Source of the DNA: Microcaldota archaeon
GTDB taxonomy: Archaea; Micrarchaeota; Micrarchaeia; Anstonellales; Bilamarchaeaceae
NCBI GenBank assembly: GCA_013331535.1
Contig: DUGF01000099.1
Location: 399 to 29,541 of the forward strand
Reading direction: 5' to 3'
Length of the DNA: 29,143 nucleotides
Each line of letters starts with the position of its first letter. The first letter of the stretch is position 1. Positions 1 through 5,718 of the stretch are shown piece after piece. Made by a program: the position numbers and the translations under genes. The notes beneath the pieces are model-generated. The model worked only from the letters and a program-made list of their open reading frames with translations, made no database searches and was not told the DNA's origin.

Positions 1-209
1 ACAACAATCACTGCGTCGTAAAACCCGGAATTGGTTTCCCCAACTCCGAAATCCGGATGCACCACTGTGCCCATCATTCCGGTTGCCTTTGCACGGGATA
101 AACTTGCAATCTTTACTCCATAACCCGCAGCCTCAAAAATCCCCTTTGGTATAAGCAATTCCTCGTCTCTGAAATCCTTCTGGGCGATAATCATTAGAAT
201 TTGAGCCAT
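1..209 (-). CDS. DJ-1/PfpI family protein, N-terminal part only
   Basis: The reverse strand reads from an ATG at 209 and runs off the left edge, giving 69 residues. The N-terminus, starting MAQILMIIAQKDFRDEEL, is a first beta strand followed by a helix, then a GYGVKIAS strand and a TGMMGTVVHPD segment. This is the usual opening of archaeal DJ-1/PfpI (class I glutamine amidotransferase-like) proteins, in which a beta strand is followed by DEEL and 'G..V..AS'. The nucleophile-elbow cysteine lies beyond the window, so activity (protease, glyoxalase/deglycase or chaperone) cannot be judged. It lies downstream of, and on the same strand as, the HTH-repeat gene, with about 50 bp between them. The family call is fairly sure; the function is open. 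Confidence 0.75.
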   Translation of the reverse strand, partial: MAQILMIIAQKDFRDEELLIPKGIFEAAGYGVKIASLSRAKATGMMGTVVHPDFGVGETNSGFYDAVIV

Positions 210-258
210 ATCAATCCCCGGAATGCTATCTCACGTCAGAGTTATAAGAGTTTTGGTT

Positions 259-1788
259 TTAGCTTCTGCTGCACTCATTTATCTGTCTAATATACTGTTC
301 AATGTCTGGTTGCATATTTCTTTTCAATATCTCAAGCAAATCTGCACGACTTGCATGACGAATAAGCAATGCGTAGCGACATGCCTTTTCCATATCTGGC
401 CAGCTGAATCCAAACTTATCCTCCCCCACATCTTCCAATGCAGATAAATCGCTTTCAAAAATTCTTTGACTGTCGTTGGGAGTAAGCGAATCGCGTACTA
501 CACGGATAGCCTCCTCAATAGTTTTGTATTGGTCCAGCCATCTTGTAAGCCTCTTTTGTTTTTCTGCACACTTACGTAAACTCCCATGATCCCATTTTCC
601 TGTCTTATTCCTTATATTTATAAGAACGGCTCGCAACTCAGGTGGAACAAATGTGCTTTTCAGTTCCAGACCAGCCTCTACGAGTTTTTTTCTGACTATC
701 CCCCTACAATTAATAAAGTCTGAAAGTCCAATATCAAGAGCCGCGGAGCTATCAGTCGCCCTTTCTCCATGGTGCGCTTGCAAATGGGAATATACCTGCC
801 TTTGCCTTTTAGACCGTAGCACTTTCATCGGATCCGGTTTAACGTACTTCAGACCAAACAATTTGCAAAACTCTATTGAAAATCCATAAAGATGGGTGCC
901 ACTTATTTCCATAAAAAATGGTTGGGCATTTCGCTCCCTCCCAAACTGCTTTTCTAGTTCAAGGCACTTTTCTCTTATAATGCATATTTCTCTCCAAACA
1001 TTCTGTTTGTGCAGACCAAACACCATATTTACTTCCTGGGAACTGGAAAATGGATTTCTCATCAGCCAAAGGACCACCTGCCGCTGCCTTCGTGTAAAAT
1101 ACACATTTAGGTTTTGCCTTTCACTACATTCCAAATCATGAATTGCCGCAAAGGCCGGATTTAACACATATCTGTGAAGCCTTTGATTAATTGCTTCAGC
1201 TACAACCGCATCCAACCAGCCGAATTCATGACACCGCGCATTCAGCCGATCCATATATCTGCTAACGCTAAGTGGATTTATTTTTGCCAGTTCTGCGATT
1301 TCAGATGCAATCAGTCCGTCCTTTGTGGCAAGGCCTTGTAGAACTTTTGCATCTTCTCCGGCAAACGCATCCGAAAATTTCGGGGCGGTCTTTGAGGGTT
1401 CCAGTCCAAACACTGTAGCAACAGCCGGATTGATAGAAAATAAGTGCGGACGAGTAGCTGACTTGTCAATCACAGTTCCAAAATTAGCTGCAAATTGCCT
1501 GCCGACCACTACAAACTTGCACCTGATACGATAGAGCAAAAAGCCTAATGATTTGAGGGTTATGCCATTCATTTCGGAAAGCGTCTCGGCATCGCAAAAA
1601 TTGTTTCTTGCAAGACTGCGTAACAGGTGCTCTTCTCTAGGAGTAAGAAACTCTGAGAGAGATGTACGTCTTCCTATTATAGGTTCCAGCATACGCTCAT
1701 TAACCCTGGCTGTTTCTGCAAATCCGCGCGGTTGAGATGTGGCTTGCGGCACTCCTGCTGCGGGTTTACTCTTGGTTACTACTCCCAT
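259..1788 (-). CDS. Large protein of repeated helix-turn-helix units, function unknown
   Basis: About 509 residues from the ATG at 1788. An in-frame ATG at 1818 would add ten residues that look like translated AT-rich spacer; neither start has a clear ribosome site. I do not recognise a named family. The protein contains at least three, probably four, HTH-like units resembling LuxR or sigma region-4 folds. They begin FLTPREEHLLRSL, FAGEDAKVLQGL, YFTRRQRQVVLWL and LRSKRQRQVYSHL, each about 50 residues long. The first three are followed by a short motif: FSINPAVATVFGLE, YVLNPAFAAIHDLE and YGFSIEFCKLFGLK. The last ~110 residues are helical and unlike the repeats. No enzyme motif or membrane segment is visible. 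It follows fibrillarin on the same strand after about 43 bp. A DNA- or RNA-binding regulator is the natural inference, but no target can be named. Confidence 0.7.
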   Translation of the reverse strand: MGVVTKSKPAAGVPQATSQPRGFAETARVNERMLEPIIGRRTSLSEFLTPREEHLLRSLARNNFCDAETLSEMNGITLKSLGFLLYRIRCKFVVVGRQFAANFGTVIDKSATRPHLFSINPAVATVFGLEPSKTAPKFSDAFAGEDAKVLQGLATKDGLIASEIAELAKINPLSVSRYMDRLNARCHEFGWLDAVVAEAINQRLHRYVLNPAFAAIHDLECSERQNLNVYFTRRQRQVVLWLMRNPFSSSQEVNMVFGLHKQNVWREICIIREKCLELEKQFGRERNAQPFFMEISGTHLYGFSIEFCKLFGLKYVKPDPMKVLRSKRQRQVYSHLQAHHGERATDSSAALDIGLSDFINCRGIVRKKLVEAGLELKSTFVPPELRAVLINIRNKTGKWDHGSLRKCAEKQKRLTRWLDQYKTIEEAIRVVRDSLTPNDSQRIFESDLSALEDVGEDKFGFSWPDMEKACRYALLIRHASRADLLEILKRNMQPDIEQYIRQINECSRS

Positions 1789-1831
1789 AAAAAAATCCAA
1801 ATAATAACATGTGGGCAAGGAAATAAAAATG

Positions 1832-2491
1832 TTATTTTTTCCTCAGCACCACAAACAAATGATCCTTGTCAAACGGCTCTAATTTCATTTTCTCCAGAAC
1901 TTCAAAATGAGTGGAAAGACTGTCCAATACTCCGGCAAATGTTTCCTCTGGCTTCTTGGTTACGTCTATACTCTGACTCTTTATCGCAATCATCGCGATT
2001 CCGCCTTTTTTCAGGAACATTTCGGAATTCTTAATCAGAATCTCGTCCTGGTTCGGCTGGGATACGTCCTGATACATAACTTCTACCTCTCCGACTTCCT
2101 CATATGAATCTGGTTTGTTTGCATCCCCGAGAATCGGTATTATATTCTCTCGTCCTTTTTGCTCAGCGAGCCTTATGAGCGATTTCATGCAATGCGCTGA
2201 AATTTCAACCGCGTAAATTTCGCCATCCGGTCCAACAATGTCAGAGACATGCGATGGCGTGGTTCCGGTTGATGCCCCAAGATAAAGAACCTTTACTCCC
2301 TCGGCAAATGGAAATGTTTTCATTCCTTTTCTGATTGCCGCAGCCAGCTTTGAACGAAACGGATCCCATGCGCGGTATTCTGTTCCACCATCGCGTATAA
2401 GTCTTTCCCCATAAACTGCCTTTCCCGGAACAGCATTTTTTGTGGAAAGAAATTTATCTATGAAATAAACTCCTTTGAATAGTTCTTGCAT
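1832..2491 (-). CDS. flpA: Fibrillarin-like rRNA/tRNA 2'-O-methyltransferase
   Basis: This 219-residue protein is the catalytic subunit of the box C/D sRNP. It transfers methyl from SAM to ribose 2'-OH on rRNA and tRNA, with Nop5 and L7Ae as partners. Visible family signatures are AWDPFRSKLAAAI (residues 41-53), the SAM-binding VLYLGASTGTTPSHVSD (68-84), the acidic VYAVE-like strand IYAVEIS (92-98), NIIPILGDANKP (116-127) and YQDVSQPNQ. The length is normal for archaea. Nop5, often adjacent, is not next to it here. The ATG at 2491 lies 26-27 bp from the centre of a TTTAAA box, so its mRNA is probably leaderless. Confidence 0.97.
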   Translation of the reverse strand: MQELFKGVYFIDKFLSTKNAVPGKAVYGERLIRDGGTEYRAWDPFRSKLAAAIRKGMKTFPFAEGVKVLYLGASTGTTPSHVSDIVGPDGEIYAVEISAHCMKSLIRLAEQKGRENIIPILGDANKPDSYEEVGEVEVMYQDVSQPNQDEILIKNSEMFLKKGGIAMIAIKSQSIDVTKKPEETFAGVLDSLSTHFEVLEKMKLEPFDKDHLFVVLRKK

Positions 2492-2514
2492 GTATAATTA
2501 CCCATCTCGAAACC

Positions 2515-2520
2515 TTTAAA
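2515..2520. promoter_or_regulatory. TTTAAA box shared by fibrillarin and the S19e operon
   Basis: TTTAAA is its own reverse complement and can bind TBP in either direction. Its centre (2517.5) is 26.5 bp from the fibrillarin ATG on the minus strand, the spacing expected for a leaderless mRNA. Toward the plus strand it predicts a start near 2544, about 188 nt ahead of S19e. No other TATA-like box is as well placed between the two genes. Confidence 0.55.
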
Positions 2521-2543
2521 TAACCGCCTCTTCTTAATTACAT

Positions 2544-2731
2544 AAACCTCTCTGAGTTGCAACTGGGAGGCGAGGATTAGCTAATTAGTTAGTGGATCTA
2601 GTGCATATGAGCCCATGCAAATCAGAGTGACCGAAGAACTCATTCGGTCACATCTTTACAAATTGTGTGCACTGCAAACAGCAGGGTATCGAACCCAATT
2701 TGTAAATGAATCATTAGAAGGTGAACTCGAT
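2544..2731 (+). promoter_or_regulatory. Structured 5' leader of the S19e operon (possible cis-acting RNA or small RNA)
   Basis: Between the predicted transcription start and the S19e ATG lies a chain of inverted repeats. CCTCTC/GGGAGG (2547-2552 with 2565-2570, one G-U) is followed by TGCAT/ATGCA (2602-2606 with 2615-2619). A perfect 9-bp stem GTGACCGAA/TTCGGTCAC (2627-2635 with 2643-2651) has a 7-nt loop. A perfect 11-bp stem TTTACAAATTG/CAATTTGTAAA (2655-2665 with 2696-2706) encloses a small CTGC/GCAG hairpin. The S19e ribosome site AGGTGA follows. An ORF in frame with S19e also runs through 2615-2731, so an N-terminal extension cannot be fully excluded. The perfect stems and the ribosome site favour an RNA leader. 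Confidence 0.5.
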
Positions 2732-3142
2732 ATGGTAATTGCGTTGGATATTGATGCGAATAAATTAATCGGCGGTGTTGCCGACAAACTGAAGAAGATG
2801 GGTATTGAAAAGCCCGCATTTGTTGGTCTTGTAAAGACAGGTTCTCATGCAGAACGTCTTCCCGATCAGGCGGATTTTTGGTTTATCCGCTGTGCGTCAG
2901 TCTTAAGGCAGGCATATGTCCGCAATGTCATCGGAACAAATCGTTTGCGCAGACATTATGGTGGAAGAAAGAACAATGGTGTACAGCCAGAACATAATGC
3001 TCCAGCCGGTGGTTCAACAATAAGAAAGGCAATGCAGGCCTTGGAAAAGCACGGTTTGCTTGTCAAGAAAAACCCTGGAAGATCTTTGAGTGCAAAAGGA
3101 AGAAAACTCCTTGATTCTGTAGCAAAGGAATTGAGCGGCTAA
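2732..3142 (+). CDS. rps19e: Small-subunit ribosomal protein eS19
   Basis: This is a component of the archaeal/eukaryotic-type 30S head, required for small-subunit maturation. I chose the ATG at 2732 (136 residues). MVIALDIDANKLIGGVADKLKK then aligns with the normal S19e start, and AGGTGA sits about eight bases upstream. A start at 2615 would add 39 residues that overlap strong RNA hairpins. Family motifs are FVGLVKTGSHAERLP, DFWFIRCASVLRQAYV, GTNRLRRHYGGRKNNGV, PEHNAPAGGSTIRKAMQALE and the terminal GRSLSAKGRKLLDSVA. It heads the conserved cluster S19e, PDCD5, L39e, L31e, aIF6, L18a, prefoldin alpha, FtsY. Confidence 0.95.
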   Translation: MVIALDIDANKLIGGVADKLKKMGIEKPAFVGLVKTGSHAERLPDQADFWFIRCASVLRQAYVRNVIGTNRLRRHYGGRKNNGVQPEHNAPAGGSTIRKAMQALEKHGLLVKKNPGRSLSAKGRKLLDSVAKELSG

Positions 3143-3148
3143 TCGGCG

Positions 3149-3469
3149 ATGGAAATGGAAGATGAAGACGCACGTGCTGAGCATATCCGAAAAAGAAAGA
3201 TGCAGAATCAGGAAAAGTTCGCAGAAGCAAAAAAAGCAGAAGAGCAGTTGAAATCGACTCTTCGCATGATACTCAATGAGCCTGCGTATGCCCGGATTAT
3301 GAATGTTAAAATGGCAAATCAGCAGATGTTTACTGCGGCCGTGCAATATCTTTTGCGCGTTTTTCAACGGTTCCAGAGAAAAATAACCGAAGAGGAACTT
3401 CTCGCGGTTCTTCGTACAATCAAGGAAAAAAACGAAAAGGAGACAAAAATTACGTTTGAAAGAAAATAG
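3149..3469 (+). CDS. PDCD5/TFAR19-like DNA-binding protein
   Basis: A 106-residue helical basic protein of the PDCD5 family, which in archaea is nearly always encoded between S19e and L39e. The N-terminal arm is acidic (MEMEDEDARAEHIRKRKMQ). The core contains LKSTLRMILNEPAYARIMNVK, with the family pattern 'L..IL.p.Ar.Rl.ni', and ends in ITEEELLAVLRTIKEKNEKE. Family members are three-helix bundles that bind DNA weakly; the archaeal role is not settled. An alternative start at 3155 cannot be ruled out. It begins six bases after the S19e stop, so the two are cotranscribed. Confidence 0.9.
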   Translation: MEMEDEDARAEHIRKRKMQNQEKFAEAKKAEEQLKSTLRMILNEPAYARIMNVKMANQQMFTAAVQYLLRVFQRFQRKITEEELLAVLRTIKEKNEKETKITFERK

Positions 3470-3507
3470 CGCATGTTCATCATGCATGAAAATTATGGGT
3501 GATATTG

Positions 3508-3666
3508 ATGGGACATAAAGGATTAACAAAGAAAATGCGTCTTGCAAAAGCAGAAAGGCAGAATAAACGTCTGCCTGTGTTTGTTACAATAAGGACAAAA
3601 CGAAAGGTTCAGGCAAACAACAAAAGGCGTACCTGGAGAACAGATAAGCTCAGAATAAAAGAGTAA
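3508..3666 (+). CDS. rpl39e: Large-subunit ribosomal protein eL39
   Basis: A very short gene of 52 residues starting at the ATG at 3508, preceded by GGTGAT at about five bases. The protein reads MGHKGLTKKMRLAKAERQ, then NKRLPVFVTIRTKRKV, and ends KRRTWRTDKLRIKE. This matches the eL39 pattern of 'K.RLAKA.kQNrR.P.wv..kT.RkV' followed by 'KRR.WRr.kLk'. L39e lines the wall of the nascent-chain exit tunnel. It sits between the PDCD5-like gene and L31e, as in most archaea. Confidence 0.96.
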   Translation: MGHKGLTKKMRLAKAERQNKRLPVFVTIRTKRKVQANNKRRTWRTDKLRIKE

Positions 3667-3697
3667 TTTAGGAGTATGATCATTAGGAGGGAATTTT

Positions 3698-4189
3698 ATG
3701 ACCGCAGAACACAAATCCGAAGTAAAATCTGAAGTATTATACTCAATGGGTCTTGGAGACGCCTACAAGGTTTCCAGGGAAAAAAGAACCGGACGGGCAG
3801 TATCGCTCATAAAAACTTTTGTCGCAAGACATTCGAAATCCGCCATTTCGAGTGTGCGATTAAGTACCGCACTCAATAATTTTATTTGGACTTACGGGGC
3901 CGCGAATCCAATTCGTCATCTTAAGTTTAAGGTTTCCAAGGAAGGAGAAAAAGTTGTGGTAAGGCTTCCTGATGAGAAATCCGATGAAGTAAAAAAAGTT
4001 GAGGCAAAGAAAGAAGAAAAGCCAGCCGCAAAAGAGGCTGAAAAAAAATCAGAGCCAAAAACCGAAGTTAAAAAAGAAGAGAAAAAAACTGACAAGAAAG
4101 AAGAAAAGGTTGCTGAACCAAAAGCCAAAAGTGCACAAAAACCAGAACCATCTGCTCCAAAAATAATCAATGAGAAGGAAGCAAAATGA
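3698..4189 (+). CDS. rpl31e: Large-subunit ribosomal protein eL31 with a long Lys/Glu-rich C-terminal tail
   Basis: The first ~95 residues are a normal L31e. YSMGLGDAYKVSREKRTGRA is followed by ALNNFIWTYGAANPIRHLKFKVSKE, which matches the family 'iN..iW.rG...pPrkirv' region. L31e is usually about 80-95 residues, but this gene encodes 163. The extra ~68 residues form a low-complexity tail of Lys, Glu, Pro and Ala (for example KKVEAKKEEKPAAKEAEKK). L31e sits at the rim of the exit tunnel, so the tail would protrude there. A strong AGGAGGG ribosome site precedes the ATG at 3698. The neighbouring FtsY has a similar charged region. Confidence 0.95.
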   Translation: MTAEHKSEVKSEVLYSMGLGDAYKVSREKRTGRAVSLIKTFVARHSKSAISSVRLSTALNNFIWTYGAANPIRHLKFKVSKEGEKVVVRLPDEKSDEVKKVEAKKEEKPAAKEAEKKSEPKTEVKKEEKKTDKKEEKVAEPKAKSAQKPEPSAPKIINEKEAK

Positions 4190-4214
4190 TTTGAATCGAA
4201 CCAAGGTTTTCTAG

Positions 4215-4877
4215 ATGAACTCGATAGCATATTACGGAAATCCCTGGGTGGGTATGTTTGCAAAAACGAATAATTCGATAACAATCGTTCCAGTTGATGC
4301 ACAAGACAAGATGGTTGATATCATAACGGAAAGACTTGGCACGTCCGTGATAAAAACATCAATTGCGGAATCAAATATTTCTGGTCTATATTGCGTAATG
4401 AATTCAAATGGAATGGTTGTTCCGAATATAACTACAAACGAAGAGATGTCTTTTCTTAAGAACTCCGGTTTGAATGTATATCGTTCCAAAGAAATCCAAA
4501 ATGCACATGGCAATAATATTGTTGTCAATGACAAAGGCGGCCTTGTGAGCGACCGTATCGAACATGCGGAAGTCCTGAAAATGCAGGATGCACTTGGAGT
4601 TGAACTTGTTCAGATGCAAATCGCAGAATATCATACTATCGGAAGCTGCTGCATTGCAACCAACAAGGGATTTTTGACCCACTTCAAGACAAGCGAAGAG
4701 GAATTTTCAGCAATAGAAAGCGCACTAAAAGTTCGCGGTTCAAAGGGAACTGCGAATATGGGTACAGGTTTTGTTACCTTGGGCGTAATTGCAAATGACA
4801 AAGGCTATGTGGCCGGCGCGGCAACAAGTGCGTTTGAGCTTGGAAGAATTGAGGAGGCATTAGGACTAATAGTTTAG
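4215..4877 (+). CDS. eif6: Ribosome anti-association factor aIF6
   Basis: A 220-residue aIF6, which binds the large subunit near L14e/L24e and prevents premature joining to the 30S. The pentein (beta-alpha propeller) repeats are visible as pseudo-repeats: AKTNNSITIVPVDAQDKMVD, LYCVMNSNGMVVPNITTNEE, NIVVNDKGGLVSDRIEHAE, CIATNKGFLTHFKTSEEE and TLGVIANDKGYVAGAATSAF. The length is typical. It follows L31e by 25 bp in the same operon, and the order L31e-aIF6-L18a is conserved in archaea. Confidence 0.97.
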   Translation: MNSIAYYGNPWVGMFAKTNNSITIVPVDAQDKMVDIITERLGTSVIKTSIAESNISGLYCVMNSNGMVVPNITTNEEMSFLKNSGLNVYRSKEIQNAHGNNIVVNDKGGLVSDRIEHAEVLKMQDALGVELVQMQIAEYHTIGSCCIATNKGFLTHFKTSEEEFSAIESALKVRGSKGTANMGTGFVTLGVIANDKGYVAGAATSAFELGRIEEALGLIV

Positions 4878-4888
4878 AGTTCATATGT

Positions 4889-4980
4889 TATTCAGAACCA
4901 ACTAAGTAATACCGATTCTGGTTTATGTGGTTTATCCCATTGGTTCTGAATAGATCGATCCAACAAACAAAATTGGATCG
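4889..4980 (+). promoter_or_regulatory. Two consecutive inverted repeats between aIF6 and L18a
   Basis: The 132-bp gap before L18a is unusually long for this operon. It holds a perfect 13-bp inverted repeat TATTCAGAACCAA/TTGGTTCTGAATA (4889-4901 with 4940-4952) around a 38-nt loop. A perfect 8-bp hairpin CGATCCAA/TTGGATCG (4956-4963 with 4973-4980) with a 9-nt loop follows. There is no T-tract after the stems, so a bacterial-type terminator is unlikely. An RNA processing site, an attenuator acting on L18a, or a small RNA are possible. I cannot decide between them. Confidence 0.5.
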
Positions 4981-5009
4981 GGATATGTTTTTGTACTGAG
5001 GTGAAAACT

Positions 5010-5186
5010 ATGAAATTTGAAATATCTGGTTCAATAAAGCTCGGTTCTGGCGTAAGGCCATTTGTAAAGGAAATTGAGGCAAAAACCGAAAACGATGCAA
5101 GGGAAAAAATCCTGAAGCTGTTTGGTTCTCAGAATGGGTTAAAAAGGACGAACGTTTCAATAAAAACGGTACAAAAGGGTGCATAA
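5010..5186 (+). CDS. rpl18a: Large-subunit ribosomal protein eL20 (L18a/LX)
   Basis: A 58-residue protein starting at the ATG at 5010. GAGGTGA lies five bases before it, which decides against the in-frame GTG at 5001. The sequence MKFEISGSIKLGSGVRPFVK, then KTENDAREKILKLFGSQNGLKRTNVSI, matches archaeal LX: 'f.v.G.......f.kev.A..e..A.e.i.s.lGS.h...R..I.I'. LX is a small protein of the archaeal 50S, homologous to the core of eukaryotic L18a. The prefoldin alpha ATG follows its stop codon directly. Confidence 0.94.
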   Translation: MKFEISGSIKLGSGVRPFVKEIEAKTENDAREKILKLFGSQNGLKRTNVSIKTVQKGA

Positions 5187-5648
5187 ATGGTAATTGGCAA
5201 TCCATCTGGTGTTGAAGAAGAAAGACAAAGGCTTTCATACGAAGTTGCAGTTTACAGAGAACAGCTTAGGCTTCTCCAGCGCGAAATGGAGCGCATTACG
5301 CTTACTCTTCTTGACCTTAAAAATGCGGAAAGGACTGCGAGTAATCTTAAGGACGGTCAATCTCTTGTTCCAATAGGGGGTGGAGCATTTCTTAATTCCG
5401 ATATAAATTCGCACACACTCCTTGTTCCGGTTGGCGCAGGTTATCTTGTCCAGATGGGTCGAGAGGAAGCTGCCCGGGAACTTGCGCGAAGAATTGAGTC
5501 CACTGAAAAAGCATTGCACAGGTTGGAAGAAGAATTTGGTGGAATAAGCGGAAAGCTTAATTCCATTGGAACAAAACTCGGAACCCTCCAATCAGAAATG
5601 GCTCTTAATAAGAGAGTCGAAGAAAATATCGGGGAAGATTACTTATAA
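5187..5648 (+). CDS. pfdA: Prefoldin alpha subunit
   Basis: This 153-residue subunit forms, with beta, the jellyfish-shaped chaperone that hands unfolded proteins to the thermosome. The layout is two coiled-coil helices separated by a beta hairpin. The N-terminal coil spans roughly residues 8-55 (EEERQRLSYEVAVYREQLRL). The central VPIGGGAFLNSDINSHTLLV and PVGAGYLVQMGREEA are the signature of the alpha subunit ('lvpig.g.fv...l......lv.vGag..ve'). The C-terminal coil runs from about 95 to 145. The start abuts the L18a stop, indicating translational coupling. Confidence 0.95.
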   Translation: MVIGNPSGVEEERQRLSYEVAVYREQLRLLQREMERITLTLLDLKNAERTASNLKDGQSLVPIGGGAFLNSDINSHTLLVPVGAGYLVQMGREEAARELARRIESTEKALHRLEEEFGGISGKLNSIGTKLGTLQSEMALNKRVEENIGEDYL

Positions 5649-5649
5649 T

Positions 5650-5698
5650 CTTTTTTTCTTTTCATATTTTTTAATATCCTTCAATATCCTTCAATGCG
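5650..5698 (+). promoter_or_regulatory. ftsY: T-rich tract and possible FtsY promoter
   Basis: After the prefoldin stop there is a run of T tracts (CTTTTTTTCTTTTC), which in archaea can act as an intrinsic terminator. A TTTTTTAATATC box centred near 5672 would give a start close to 5698, just ahead of the FtsY ATG at 5719. The ten bases AATATCCTTC are also repeated in tandem from about 5673. FtsY may therefore be partly uncoupled from the ribosomal operon. Confidence 0.3.
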
Positions 5699-5718
5699 AC
5701 CATTCGGGTGCTTCAACC

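Noticed and set aside
2655..2706. tRNA-like T-arm (GGGTTCGATACCC on the minus strand)
   Set aside because: Only three G-C pairs form around the loop, and no acceptor, D or anticodon arms can be placed on either side.
2615..2731. N-terminal extension of S19e in the same frame
   Set aside because: S19e normally begins at the position matching 2732, an AGGTGA site precedes that ATG, and the extension overlaps perfect RNA stems. Kept as a leader, with the alternative noted.
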